Shown: positions 14,296-23,019, counted from the first letter of the stretch. The stretch is DNA of 37,554 bases from Lachnospiraceae bacterium UBA1683 (GCA_002320245.1 DCKD01000085.1:1-37554), one strand, 5' to 3'. Made by a program: numbers and translations. The notes: generated from the sequence alone by a model not told the origin.

Positions 14296-15721
14296 TTGCC
14301 AAATCTTCTCCTATCGTCTCACCTGTAATATTTCCCAGAGATTCATATGCATCCATCAAGTCAATCGAATAAAAATCTTCCGGCATTCCCATCTCAATGC
14401 TTTCATTTACCTTTTTTAAGGATTCCAATGCATCCGTTAACGCAGCCTTTTGTCTCATATTTGTAATATAGATTTCATCATTGAATGAAATATTTCCCTG
14501 CAAAAACATATCCTTGAGAACCGTCTCAAATTCATGGATTCCCTGCTCCTCCTTTGCCGAGATTTCAATCATTGGAATATGTTTCCCCTGACTTTCCATA
14601 TCACATTTTTTCCCGTGTCCTTCTCTCCCATTTCCTTCTGTCTTGTGTCCCTCTGTCTTCCCCGCCCCACACAGATATTGTTTTAAATATTCTTTTGTAA
14701 CTACGGTATTCAAATCTGATTTATTTAGCAGGATAATTGCTTTTTTCCCCTCAATCAGACTAGCAATTTCATTATCATTTTCGTCCAGTTCCCGGGATGC
14801 ATCCACGACATAGATGAGTAAATCTGCACTCTCCGCATACCGTTTTGCTTTATCCACACCTATTTTTTCAATCATGTCATCTGTCTCGCGGATTCCGGCG
14901 GTGTCGATTACGTTCAGATTCAGTCCCTGTATCTGAATCTGCTCTTCAAGAACATCTCTTGTTGTTCCCTCAATGTCTGTAACTATGGCTCTCTCTTTTC
15001 CCGAAAGCACATTCAAAAGAGAAGATTTTCCTGCATTCGGTTTTCCAAGTATGACTGTCTGGATTCCTTCTTTCATAATCCTTCCATTCTCCGAAGAATC
15101 AATCAGGCTTTTCAACACTGCCATAATTTCATCCAGCACAACCTTCAATTTTTCTCCGTATCCATCCACATTGATGTGTTCCGGATCATCCAGAGCCGTC
15201 TCAATAAATGCCGTATGGTAAATAATTTTCTCCCGGATAGCTTCTATCTTCTTCTTCACACTGCCCTTCAACTGGCTGACAGAGCTTTGCAGCGCATATT
15301 CATTTTTGGCAGTAATAACATCAATGACCGCCTCTGCCTGTGATAAATCCATCTTCCCGTTTAGAAATGCACGCTTTGTAAACTCTCCCGGTTCCGCCGG
15401 TCTTGCCCCATTTCTAAGTACCGTATCCAGTACTCTTTTTACCACATAAACGCCGCCGTGACAATTGATTTCTACCGTGTCTTCTCCGGTAAATGTGCGG
15501 GGTGCGCGCATAATACTGACCAACACCTCATCAATTGTCTCCTCACCGTCTTTTATATATCCATAATGAATCGTATGCGTCTCTGCCCCCGATAATTTTC
15601 TTTTTCCTTTATATATACGGTCTATGACCTGAAATGCACCTTCTCCACTGATTCTTACAATTCCGATTCCGGAATTTGACATTCCCGTAGAGATTGCCGC
15701 AATCGTTTCTTTGCTGTACAT
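14261..15721 (-). CDS. mnmE: tRNA modification GTPase MnmE (TrmE)
   Basis: The GTPase partner of MnmG has an N-terminal formyl-THF-binding domain (YSKETIAAISTGMSNSGIGIVRISG) and a helical domain. The Ras-like G domain shows G1 GKPNAGKSS, G3 DTAGIRETDD, G4 NKSD and G5 ISAKE, and the conserved C-terminal Cys is in FCMGK. I choose the ATG at 15721 because GGAGG lies 5 nt upstream; an in-frame ATG at 15775 lacks a good site and would add 18 residues not usual in the family. At 486 residues it is longer than most. The extra length is a Gly/Lys/Glu-rich low-complexity insert of about 25-30 residues between G4 and G5. Confidence 0.96.
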   Translation of the reverse strand: MYSKETIAAISTGMSNSGIGIVRISGEGAFQVIDRIYKGKRKLSGAETHTIHYGYIKDGEETIDEVLVSIMRAPRTFTGEDTVEINCHGGVYVVKRVLDTVLRNGARPAEPGEFTKRAFLNGKMDLSQAEAVIDVITAKNEYALQSSVSQLKGSVKKKIEAIREKIIYHTAFIETALDDPEHINVDGYGEKLKVVLDEIMAVLKSLIDSSENGRIMKEGIQTVILGKPNAGKSSLLNVLSGKERAIVTDIEGTTRDVLEEQIQIQGLNLNVIDTAGIRETDDMIEKIGVDKAKRYAESADLLIYVVDASRELDENDNEIASLIEGKKAIILLNKSDLNTVVTKEYLKQYLCGAGKTEGHKTEGNGREGHGKKCDMESQGKHIPMIEISAKEEQGIHEFETVLKDMFLQGNISFNDEIYITNMRQKAALTDALESLKKVNESIEMGMPEDFYSIDLMDAYESLGNITGETIGEDLANEIFSKFCMGK

Positions 15722-15812
15722 ATCCGCCTCCACTGTAAATTGAACTGGCTCCCTGTCCGGTTTCATTAATTCCACATCTCATTACTAAACCAGATTCTGC
15801 GCTCCCCGGAGA

Positions 15813-15898
15813 TTTTTGTATTATAGGAATTGTAAAACCATTTCCTATGATACAAAAACGGTCCACGATTCACGTTTATTTCGTGAATTGTGAACCGT
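15813..15898 (-). terminator. Two adjacent hairpins after jag, the first a terminator
   Basis: On the minus strand a 17-bp stem (15882-15898 with 15858-15874, two wobbles, 7-nt loop) is followed by TTTTTG, a good intrinsic terminator 20 nt after the jag stop. A second 17-bp stem with one mismatch (15842-15858 with 15813-15829) follows at once and shares the T/A tract. Together they separate jag from mnmE, so mnmE probably has its own promoter. Confidence 0.75.
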
Positions 15899-15917
15899 CC
15901 GTTTTCCTGTCTTACAC

Positions 15918-16772
15918 CTATCTTTTTAATGTCACAACAACTTTTCTGTAAGGCTCTTCTCCCTCGCTATGTGTTGTTACATATGGATCATTCTGCAATG
16001 CGGAATGAATAATTCTTCTCTCATATGGATTCATTGGTTCAAGAACAACCGGTCTTCTGTTTCTCTTTACCTTATGGGCAATATTTTTTGCAAGATGCCT
16101 CAATGTCTCTTCTCTTCTTGCACGATAATTCTCCGTGTCAAGTTTGACTCTCACATATCCGCTCTGATGTTTGTTTGCCACACGATTTGCAAGATATTGC
16201 AGAGAATCCAGAGTTTGTCCTCTTTTACCAATCAGGATTCCCATATTGGGACCTTCCATATTGATGCTAAGAGAACCATCCCTGTCCAGCTCTGATGTAA
16301 TTTCCACTTCCATATTCATTGCTTTCATTGTATCTTTTAAGAAGGATTCAACGGCTTGCTTTGTTTCGTCTGTCACCTCGGCGAGCTCTGCCTCACGTTT
16401 TGCAGGAATTTCTTTTACGGGTTCTTCACGCTTTGTATCTTTCGCAAACTCTTTTTTCGTTTCTTTCGCTTTCTTTTCCTGTCTGAACTCTGCCTTTACT
16501 TCTCTGATAATCTCTTCTTCAGCCTTCACCTCTTCTTTGGCTACCTGCTTAATTTCTTTTTTTACTTCCTCGATAATCTTATTTTCTTCTTCTACTTCAG
16601 GCTTCCTTCTTGCTTCAATTACAGCCTGTTTCATACCGATTCCGAGAAATCCGGCACTTCCCTTTTCGATTACTTCATATTCCAGTTTATCACTTGTAAT
16701 TTCCAACTGAATGGATGCTTCTGTAATTGCATCTTCAATTGTCTTTGCTGAGACTCTGATACTACCGTTCAT
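15918..16772 (-). CDS. jag: RNA-binding protein Jag (KhpB, SpoIIIJ-associated)
   Basis: The 284-residue protein has the N-terminal Jag_N domain (residues 1 to about 52, including EVIEKGSAGFLGIGMKQAVIE). A strongly charged Glu/Lys-rich linker follows (about 55-130). Then come a KH domain with the GKRGQT loop (about 145-215) and an R3H domain (about 220-284, RREETLRHLAKNIAHKVKR ... ERRIIHSALQ). In Gram-positives it pairs with KhpA to bind RNA and affects cell-division proteins. It lies downstream of yidC as usual, but the spacer holds a copy of the 147-nt structured repeat. The linker is long for the family. Confidence 0.95.
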   Translation of the reverse strand: MNGSIRVSAKTIEDAITEASIQLEITSDKLEYEVIEKGSAGFLGIGMKQAVIEARRKPEVEEENKIIEEVKKEIKQVAKEEVKAEEEIIREVKAEFRQEKKAKETKKEFAKDTKREEPVKEIPAKREAELAEVTDETKQAVESFLKDTMKAMNMEVEITSELDRDGSLSINMEGPNMGILIGKRGQTLDSLQYLANRVANKHQSGYVRVKLDTENYRARREETLRHLAKNIAHKVKRNRRPVVLEPMNPYERRIIHSALQNDPYVTTHSEGEEPYRKVVVTLKR

Positions 16773-16840
16773 TCCGAATCCATCCTTTCCACAATGAGTG
16801 TTTCACCATTTTTGATTCGCCAATCATTTTTCCTGATTAT

Positions 16841-16987
16841 TTGTAATTGTTCAGAGCTATGCTCATCCGCAACGGTTTTATGCGTTGGATGCTTGCATAC
16901 ATAAGCATAAATCAGTGCAGATGCATATGGCGGATACGCCACATCGAAAAATCCGCAGGATTTCGAGATTGCGCTGAACAGTTACAT
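16841..16987 (+). repeat. 147-nt structured intergenic element, copy A
   Basis: The ends are an imperfect inverted repeat (TTGTAATTGTTCAGAGC ... GCTGAACAGTTACAT). Inside are an arm containing GATGCTTGCATACATAAGC, the core GGCGGATACGCCACATCG (about 16929-16946), and a hairpin AAATCC-GCA-GGATTT. The strand given is that of the alignment with copies B and C. It sits between jag and yidC and so is transcribed as its complement in that operon. Confidence 0.8.
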
Positions 16988-16996
16988 TTATTTATC

Positions 16997-18271
16997 TTAT
17001 TTCGATTCACCGGATTTGCTGCTGTTAAACCGGTTTACCATATTTGCCTTCGATGCAAGACTTCCGGGTTTTGCATTCTTATTATAACTTGCCGCCTTTT
17101 CCAGTTTTGCCTGTCTTTCTTTATCCGTCATCGTGGATTTCTTTCTGTTCTCCACATTTTTTGTACTTGTTGTCGCCATTCTGTTCAGTTCCTGTGCGGA
17201 AGTGCCTTTTTTCTCACGTTTCTTTGCAGCTTTTTTCTGATTTTCTGCAATCATATCATCAAGAGACTTTTTGTTTAAGTACTTATTAATTGCAAGCTGC
17301 TGTACACATCTTACAATGGCGCTGACTGCCCAGTAAAGACCAAGACCTGCCGGAAGTGTGAATCCGAGAAATACAGAAAACAGAGGCATGGTATAAGTCA
17401 TTGTCTTCATTGACTGTGCCATCTGGTTATTCGGGTCTGTTTCCGGCTGCGGCTGAAGTTTCACACTGATAAACTGTGAAAGACCTGCCATGACAGGAAT
17501 AATAACAGCCATAAAAATTCCTACAATGGAAAATGTTTTCAAAGACATCATCAACATTGTCATTGGTGTTTCACCAATATTAATCCCGAGGAAACTGTTC
17601 AGATGCCCCATCGCCTGTGTTGTGCTTTCTACAACATTTGTCAGTGAAGGCATCTTATCAATCAATGTATTCCATGTAGAATCCTGAAATTTATAAAGCA
17701 CCTGCACTAAGGTATCCGCTTTGGAATAATCATAAGCGCTTGCATTCATCAGAACCGGTTTTGCAGAACCAATGGTTTCCATGATTTTCTGAAAACCGTT
17801 TGTTGCCATAATCTGATTTACAACCGGCATATATACATCTTTTACACCTTCAACATACTGCGGAATATTCTGGATGACCGGATACAGTGCAAATAAAACC
17901 GGCATCTGTATCAACATCGGGAGACATCCGCCTGTTGGAGAAGTTCCATATTTTTCATAAATAATCTGCATCTCTTCCTGCTGTTTGAGCATCGATGCCT
18001 GATCTTTTTTCCCGGCATACTTCTTCTGGATTTTCTGAAGCTCCGGGTTCATCACTGATGACATCTTAGACCACTTCTGCTGTTTGATTGTAAGTGGAAT
18101 CATCAATGTGTAAATTACAATTGTAAAGATAATAATACAGACACCGATATTCTGAATGTTAAATACCCCGTCCATAAAATTATAAATCGCATTCATCAGC
18201 TTTCCGAGAAGCCAGGCAATCTGATGAATGATTGGCCAGTCACCATAACCGGCAGCTAACACACCATACAT
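16997..18271 (-). CDS. yidC: Membrane protein insertase YidC (Oxa1/SpoIIIJ family)
   Basis: The 424-residue protein inserts and folds membrane proteins, alone or with SecYEG. Hydrophobic segments run at about 20-65 (including NIGVCIIIFTIVIYTLMIPL), 118-140 (GCLPMLIQMPVLFALYPVI), 255-275 and 305-335. The cytoplasmic coiled-coil hairpin lies at about 70-110 (QKWSKMSSVMNPELQKIQKKY). Between the second and third segments is an enlarged extracytoplasmic loop, longer than in Bacillus SpoIIIJ. The C-terminal ~80 residues form a Lys/Arg-rich tail, consistent with ribosome contact. AAGGAGG lies upstream of the ATG. It follows yidD closely in the rpmH operon. Confidence 0.96.
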   Translation of the reverse strand: MYGVLAAGYGDWPIIHQIAWLLGKLMNAIYNFMDGVFNIQNIGVCIIIFTIVIYTLMIPLTIKQQKWSKMSSVMNPELQKIQKKYAGKKDQASMLKQQEEMQIIYEKYGTSPTGGCLPMLIQMPVLFALYPVIQNIPQYVEGVKDVYMPVVNQIMATNGFQKIMETIGSAKPVLMNASAYDYSKADTLVQVLYKFQDSTWNTLIDKMPSLTNVVESTTQAMGHLNSFLGINIGETPMTMLMMSLKTFSIVGIFMAVIIPVMAGLSQFISVKLQPQPETDPNNQMAQSMKTMTYTMPLFSVFLGFTLPAGLGLYWAVSAIVRCVQQLAINKYLNKKSLDDMIAENQKKAAKKREKKGTSAQELNRMATTSTKNVENRKKSTMTDKERQAKLEKAASYNKNAKPGSLASKANMVNRFNSSKSGESK

Positions 18272-18283
18272 AACTTATCCTCC

Positions 18284-18496
18284 TTAAGGTACCGGATCGT
18301 ATCCGCCTTTTGCAAATGGATTGCAACGCAGGATTCTCCATACCGTCAGAAGACCTCCTTTTAATACACCGTATTTCTCAATCGCCTCAATTCCATATTG
18401 AGAACAGGTCGGTGTATAAATACAGTGATACCTCATCTTCATCGGCGAAAGATACTTTTGATAAAATCGAATCAATCCGATACAAATCTTCTTCAT
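18284..18496 (-). CDS. yidD: Membrane protein insertion efficiency factor YidD
   Basis: A 70-residue protein with the family's Cys-containing pattern (RYHCIYTPTCSQYGIEAIEKYG ... RILRCNPFAKGGYDPVP), which helps YidC-dependent insertion. I place the start at the ATG at 18496, where AAGGAAG lies 8 nt upstream. An in-frame GTG at 18505 would abut the same ribosome binding site with no spacing. It lies between rnpA and yidC in the standard order. Confidence 0.95.
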   Translation of the reverse strand: MKKICIGLIRFYQKYLSPMKMRYHCIYTPTCSQYGIEAIEKYGVLKGGLLTVWRILRCNPFAKGGYDPVP

Positions 18497-18540
18497 CCGC
18501 GTCACTTCCTTTTCTCAGCCTTAATGCTGTAAAAGAACAA

Positions 18541-18888
18541 CTATAAATCTGTTCTTTTATATATTTTATGAAGTTTTCCCAAATGGATTAGCGCGCTTTC
18601 CATCTCTTTGTATGTTACTTCCTTAGCGCCCACTCTTACTACAACAATCAAATCATATCCACATTGGAAATATTCTTCTTGAAGTCGATAGCTTTCTCTT
18701 ATCAATCTTGTAAGGTGATGCCTTACAACACTATTCCCTACCTTTTTGCTTACAGAAATCCCGATTCGGTTCTTCCCGGTATTATTTTTCATAACATAGA
18801 GAACCAGATATTTATTTGCATAGGATTTTCCCTGTCTGTAAACAATTTGAAAATCTTTATTTTTTTTTAGAGATTCGGAAAATTTCAT
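18541..18888 (-). CDS. rnpA: Ribonuclease P protein component
   Basis: The 115-residue basic protein partners the RNase P RNA in 5' maturation of tRNAs. It has the family start (KFSESLKKNKDFQIVYRQGKSY), the central strand with IGISVSKKVGNSVVR, and the RNR-like helix HHLTRLIRESYR. The ATG at 18888 is preferred over an in-frame ATG 30 nt upstream because AAAGGAAA lies about 9 nt before it and the protein then has normal length. A small hairpin with a T-run lies between rpmH and this gene. Confidence 0.95.
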   Translation of the reverse strand: MKFSESLKKNKDFQIVYRQGKSYANKYLVLYVMKNNTGKNRIGISVSKKVGNSVVRHHLTRLIRESYRLQEEYFQCGYDLIVVVRVGAKEVTYKEMESALIHLGKLHKIYKRTDL

Positions 18889-18980
18889 CTTATAATTTCC
18901 TTTTCTATTCTCTTTCATAAGACCTCAGAATCTACCAGAATCCATAACCAATCTAATAGAAAAAAGAAATCTTTATAGAA

Positions 18981-19003
18981 GAAAAGGCCACAAAAATGCG
19001 GCC
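18981..19003 (-). terminator. Short intrinsic terminator between rpmH and rnpA
   Basis: On the minus strand GGCCGCA-TTTT-TGTGGCC (18986-19003) is followed by TTTTC. The 7-bp stem begins inside the rpmH stop codon, so it probably ends part of the transcripts after the abundant ribosomal-protein gene and lets less through to rnpA. Confidence 0.65.
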
Positions 19004-19137
19004 TAAGCTGATAACTGTTTTCTTCCTTTTGCTCTTCTGGCAGCTAATACTTTTCTTCCGCCTGCTGTGTTCATTCTTGCTCTGAATCCGTGAACTTTCG
19101 CTCTGGATCTTTTCTTTGGCTGAAATGTCATTTTCAT
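19003..19137 (-). CDS. rpmH: Ribosomal protein L34
   Basis: A 44-residue, very basic protein reading MKMTFQPKKRSRAKVHGFR through RMNTAGGRKVLAARRAKGRK, the complete L34 sequence of the large subunit. It is the first gene of rpmH-rnpA-yidD-yidC-jag, transcribed away from the origin, with AGGGAGG upstream of the start and a strong promoter about 150 bp upstream. Confidence 0.97.
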   Translation of the reverse strand: MKMTFQPKKRSRAKVHGFRARMNTAGGRKVLAARRAKGRKQLSA

Positions 19138-19290
19138 TACAAATACACCTCCCTTTACTTGATATAATTACTCAGGGCATCAAAGCGTGCCTGATAATAC
19201 CATTTTTATAACTATAAATCAGTCTCTGTTTCTTCGCGTTCTTTCCTATATATAAATAGAAAATATAACTCCGGAAAGACACTGCTCTTA

Positions 19291-19319
19291 ATTATATTCA
19301 AAAAATAGCTTTAAGTCAA
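19291..19319 (-). promoter_or_regulatory. Promoter of the rpmH operon
   Basis: On the minus strand TTGACT (complement of 19314-19319) and TATAAT (complement of 19291-19296) are separated by exactly 17 bp, a near-consensus sigma-A promoter. The leader to rpmH would be about 145 nt. Confidence 0.8.
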
Positions 19320-19373
19320 GCTATTCCTGCTATTTTCGTTTTTTTATTCCTGTTATTTTCATTTTTTATTTAT

Positions 19374-19520
19374 TTGTAACTGTTCAGATCCAATCAAATT
19401 CATACAAAATGTGTAATGAATGCTTGCATTCGTGAACACATTTTTATATGAATTTATTTGTCGGATACGCCACACCGAGGAAATGAGCGGCATTTTCGAG
19501 GTTGCTCTGAACAGTTACAT
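19374..19520 (+). repeat. 147-nt structured intergenic element, copy B
   Basis: The ends pair perfectly over 14 bp (TGTAACTGTTCAGA with TCTGAACAGTTACA). The first arm differs almost completely in sequence from copies A and C but pairs well: AATTCATA with TATGAATT, AAAATGTGT with ACACATTTT, and inner GAATGC-TT-GCATTC. The core CGGATACGCCACACCG is conserved. It lies between the rpmH promoter and the DnaA-box cluster. Confidence 0.8.
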
Positions 19521-19555
19521 AAAATTTTTGGTAGGATGTCCATCAAATGAAGGTT

Positions 19556-19760
19556 CGACACAGATTATCAACAAAGTTATTCACGCAATGTGGATAATTT
19601 GTTGATAACCTGTGGAAAACTTGTGTATAACCACAAAATATGCTGTTGATAAAAAAAAAATTATTACAAAAATCATTCATTTTTCAATCTTCATAGTATG
19701 TTGAAAGTGTTTAAAGCAGTTATACACATCTTTTTCCGTTGCTTATCCACCTTTTTTGAT
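19556..19760. other. oriC: Replication origin, DnaA-box cluster upstream of dnaA
   Basis: A perfect DnaA box TGTGGATAA lies at 19589-19597. Near-matches are TTATCAACA (19565), TTATTCACG (19577), TGTTGATAA (19600 and 19644), TGTGTATAA (19622), TTATACACA (19720) and TTATCCACC (19743). A very AT-rich stretch at about 19648-19690 is a candidate unwinding region. Gene orientation diverges here (rpmH side minus, dnaA side plus), and the parS sites are close, both as expected for oriC. Confidence 0.88.
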
Positions 19761-19824
19761 GTAAACTATAGAAGAGAGACTATGCAAAAATCTCTCCATT
19801 ATTATTGATTAGGAGTTACGATTG

Positions 19825-21195
19825 ATGAACATTGTAGAAGAAAATTGGGAGCAAATCCTGAATAAGATGAAATTAGAATATTGCTCATCAAATATTTCAT
19901 ACAATACGTGGATTGCGCCGCTTACTGTCTATGAAGTTACCGATGATACCGTATATATTCTTGTAAAGTTAAAGGCAAGCCTGGAGCATATCGAGGAAAA
20001 GTACCTTCTCCCGTTTAAAGTATGCATCGCAGAAGTTACAGGAACTGAATTTGAAGTTTCCTTTGTTACCGAAGATAGTATCGTAATTCAGGAAAAAAAA
20101 GAAACAACTGTAAAAAACCAGAAGTCAAATGCTATTTTTGAGAACGCAAATCTCAATCCAAAGTATACTTTTGATACTTTTGTTGTAGGAAGCAATAACA
20201 ATTTTGCTCATGCAGCATCCCTTGCAGTTGCAGAATCACCGGGTGAAATCTACAATCCCCTGTTTTTATACGGAGGTGTCGGATTGGGAAAAACCCATTT
20301 GATGCACTCCATTGCACATTTTATATTAGAAAACGATCCTTCAAAAAAAGTCCTTTATGTAACAAGCGAGACCTTTACAAATGAGCTGATTGAAGCTCTG
20401 AAAATTGGTAAAAACGGTAACGAACTTGCAATGACCACATTCCGTGAGAAATACAGAAACAACGATGTACTGCTAATCGACGATATCCAGTTCATTATAG
20501 GTAAGGAAAGTACGCAGGAAGAGTTCTTCCATACGTTCAACCACCTGCATGTTTCAGGAAAACAGATTATAATTTCCAGTGATAAGCCGCCAAAAGACAT
20601 TGAAACGTTGGAGGCTCGTCTGCGTACCCGTTTCGAATGGGGACTGATTGCAGACATTTCTTCCCCGGATTATGAAACGCGTATGGCCATCCTCCGTAAA
20701 AAAGAAGAGATGGACGGACTGGAGCGTTACCATATCCCGGATGATGTCATGCAATATATCGCAAATAACGTAAAATCTAATATCCGAGAACTGGAAGGTT
20801 CCCTGAACAAACTGATTGCACTTGCCAATCTGGAAAAGAAAGAAATCGATATTCCTCTTGCCGCTGAAGCGTTGAAGGACATCGTTTCTCCTGATAATAA
20901 TAGAGAGATTACACCGGAACTGATTATTGATGTCGTATCTGAACACTTCAATATTCCGGTTTCCGAAATAAAAGGAAAGAAAAGAAACGCGGAGATTGTA
21001 CTTCCGCGTCAGATTGTCATGTACCTATGCCGCGCGATGACTGATACGCCGTTAAAAGCAATCGGAGTCATTCTCGGCGGTAAAGATCATGCATCTATCA
21101 GCCACGGGGTTAAGAAAATAGAACATGATATTAAAGCAGATGAGGCACTTAACAATACTGTCAACATCATTAAAAAGAAGATAAATCCGGTTTAA
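19825..21195 (+). CDS. dnaA: Chromosomal replication initiator DnaA
   Basis: The 456-residue initiator binds DnaA boxes and opens the origin. Domain I is at residues 1 to about 80 (NWEQILNKMKLEYCSSNISYNTWIAPL). A short linker follows, then the AAA+ domain with Walker A GGVGLGKTH near 150-158, Walker B VLLIDDIQF near 217, and the arginine-finger region (LEARLRTRFEWGL). Domain IV carries the DnaA signature GGKDHASISHGVKKI near 420. I use the ATG at 19825; an in-frame TTG directly before it (19822) also fits the AGGAG at 19811. The DnaA boxes upstream suggest autoregulation. dnaN follows after 277 nt. Confidence 0.98.
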   Translation: MNIVEENWEQILNKMKLEYCSSNISYNTWIAPLTVYEVTDDTVYILVKLKASLEHIEEKYLLPFKVCIAEVTGTEFEVSFVTEDSIVIQEKKETTVKNQKSNAIFENANLNPKYTFDTFVVGSNNNFAHAASLAVAESPGEIYNPLFLYGGVGLGKTHLMHSIAHFILENDPSKKVLYVTSETFTNELIEALKIGKNGNELAMTTFREKYRNNDVLLIDDIQFIIGKESTQEEFFHTFNHLHVSGKQIIISSDKPPKDIETLEARLRTRFEWGLIADISSPDYETRMAILRKKEEMDGLERYHIPDDVMQYIANNVKSNIRELEGSLNKLIALANLEKKEIDIPLAAEALKDIVSPDNNREITPELIIDVVSEHFNIPVSEIKGKKRNAEIVLPRQIVMYLCRAMTDTPLKAIGVILGGKDHASISHGVKKIEHDIKADEALNNTVNIIKKKINPV

Positions 21196-21472
21196 GTGTG
21201 AATAACTATGTTGAAACTGTGTGAAAAACACTGTTGAAAACGAAACAGCGGGGATTACGCCAAATATTTATCCTCATTTACTTCCACCCTTATACCGAGA
21301 TATTCAACAGAGTTATCAAAGTGGCTCAGCCCTTGATTTTTAAGGCTTGAGAGTAGTTTTCAACATATCCACAGCCCCTAAGGCGAGTACGGCGGAGCTG
21401 ATTTATATTTAAATTCATAAAAATGCGCGGGGAAGTTTTTATCCACACTTCCAGGAAAGGAGATTCTAAGAC
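21196..21472. promoter_or_regulatory. dnaA-dnaN spacer with DnaA boxes
   Basis: It contains TTATCCACA (21439-21447, a perfect box), ATATCCACA (21365-21373) and TGTGAATAA (21197-21205). A second box cluster after dnaA is typical of bipartite Firmicute origins, so this may be the second half of oriC. No gene is visible. AAAGGAG just before 21473 is the dnaN ribosome binding site. Confidence 0.7.
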
Positions 21473-22582
21473 ATGAAAATTGTATGCAGTAAATCTAATC
21501 TCGTAAAAGGAGTCGGAATCGTATCAAAAGCAGTTCCATCAAAAACAACAATGCCTATTCTTGAATGTATTTTGATTGATGCGTCTTTAGATGTTATAAA
21601 ATTAACAGCAAATGATATGGAACTCGGAATTGAAACATGCATTGAAGGTGAGATTATCGAACATGGTATCATTGCCTTGAATGCAAAGATATTTTCAGAG
21701 ATTGTAAGAAAACTTCCGGACAGCGATGTTATCATTGATGTAAGCAGTGACAATCAGACATTAATTATATGCGAAAAAGCAAAATTCAATATTGCAGCAC
21801 AATCCGGAGAAGATTTTTCCTATTTGCCGGCAATCGAAAAAGAAGACTCTATTACTGTTTCCGAGTTCACGCTGAAGGAAGTAATTCGTCAGACCATTTT
21901 TTCCATTGCTGACAATGATACAAACAAAATGATGACCGGTGAACTGTTTGAAATTTCTGACAATATGCTTAAAGTGGTATCTCTGGACGGACATCGTATC
22001 TCCATCCGGAACATTGAGCTTAAAGAATCTTATGGACCCCGAAAAGTAATTGTTCCGGGAAAGACACTTCAGGAGATTAGTAAAATTATTAGCGGAGAGG
22101 CTGAAGCTGAGGTCGAGATTTCATTTACGAAGAACCATATTGTCTTTGAGTTTGGCAATACAGTTGTGGTATCCCGACTGATTGAGGGAGAATATTTCCG
22201 AATCGAGCAGATGCTTTCCAGTGACTATGAGACAAAAGTCAGGGTTAACAAGCGTGAATTGCTGGATTGTATCGACAGAGCGACATTGTTGATTAAAGAA
22301 GGGGATAAGAAACCGATTATTATCAATATCGGAGATGAGTCTATGGAATTAAAAATCAAATCTCAGATTGGTTCGATGGATGAAGAGATTACGATTACAA
22401 AAGAAGGCAAGGATTTACTTATCGGATTTAATCCGAAGTTTTTGATTGACGCGCTTCGTGTTATTGAAGATGAAGAGGTTGGTTTGTATTTCATGAATGC
22501 GAAGGCTCCATGTTTCATCAAGGACGAACAGCAGTCTTATATCTACCTGATTTTACCGGTTAATTTTAATGCAGTTGCATAG
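21473..22582 (+). CDS. dnaN: DNA polymerase III beta subunit (sliding clamp)
   Basis: The 369-residue protein is the ring clamp that tethers the replicative polymerase. Three repeated clamp folds can be followed, with typical segments such as AVPSKTTMPILECILI, the SLDGHRISIR stretch at the end of the second domain, and IGFNPKFLIDALRVI in the third. It ends in LPVNFNAVA where MPxR is more common, a minor variation. AGGAAAGGAG lies upstream of the ATG. It follows dnaA in the universal order. Confidence 0.97.
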   Translation: MKIVCSKSNLVKGVGIVSKAVPSKTTMPILECILIDASLDVIKLTANDMELGIETCIEGEIIEHGIIALNAKIFSEIVRKLPDSDVIIDVSSDNQTLIICEKAKFNIAAQSGEDFSYLPAIEKEDSITVSEFTLKEVIRQTIFSIADNDTNKMMTGELFEISDNMLKVVSLDGHRISIRNIELKESYGPRKVIVPGKTLQEISKIISGEAEAEVEISFTKNHIVFEFGNTVVVSRLIEGEYFRIEQMLSSDYETKVRVNKRELLDCIDRATLLIKEGDKKPIIINIGDESMELKIKSQIGSMDEEITITKEGKDLLIGFNPKFLIDALRVIEDEEVGLYFMNAKAPCFIKDEQQSYIYLILPVNFNAVA

Positions 22583-22620
22583 AAAATGATCCCAAAATGC
22601 CAATGCAGCTCTATGTAAGC

Positions 22621-22675
22621 AAACTTGCACCGGTCCGCCTTTGCATCTTGCTGCTGTTCTGAACTGTTACGAAAT
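22621..22675 (+). repeat. Possible degenerate 3' end of the 147-nt element
   Basis: GTTCTGAACTGTTAC here resembles the conserved right end CTGAACAGTTACA of the 147-nt family, with CGGTCCGCC upstream roughly where the core CGGATACGCC would be. The left end would fall inside dnaN and is not recognisable, so this is at best a truncated copy. Confidence 0.3.
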
Positions 22676-22745
22676 TTCATATTATTCGGCATACTTGCAA
22701 TTGTCTGAATTGTTTATATCCAATACACAAAAAGAAGGGGAAAAG

Positions 22746-22961
22746 ATGGAAAAAATTAAGATAAGACAGAACGAAGAATTTATTAAGCTCGGACAGGCGC
22801 TCAAGGCAGTGGGTGCCGTTGAGTCCGGCGTGGAGGCAAAAGAAGTCATTCAGGATGGGCTTGTATCAGTGAACGGTGAGAAGGATACAAGGCGCGGAAG
22901 AAAATTATATGACGGAGATCTGGTAGAGTTCGGCGGGATTCAAATAGAAATTGAAAAATAA
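22746..22961 (+). CDS. S4-domain RNA-binding protein (YaaA/RlbA-like)
   Basis: A 71-residue S4 domain protein of the kind encoded between dnaN and recF in Firmicutes. The S4 core EFIKLGQALKAVGAVESGVEA ... IQDGLVSVNGEKDTRRGRKLYDGD is complete. I start at the ATG at 22746, preceded by AAGAAGGGGA; a longer frame upstream has no family resemblance. The B. subtilis relative has been linked to ribosome assembly; its role here is by analogy. Confidence 0.92.
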   Translation: MEKIKIRQNEEFIKLGQALKAVGAVESGVEAKEVIQDGLVSVNGEKDTRRGRKLYDGDLVEFGGIQIEIEK

Positions 22962-23019
22962 TGGAAAAGAGTGTAGAATAGTTAAGTATATATTCTCATG
23001 AAACATTAGGATACAAAGT

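Noticed and set aside
15722..15775. Longer N-terminus for MnmE
   Set aside because: The ATG at 15721 has GGAGG at ideal spacing, and the 18 extra residues do not resemble family members.
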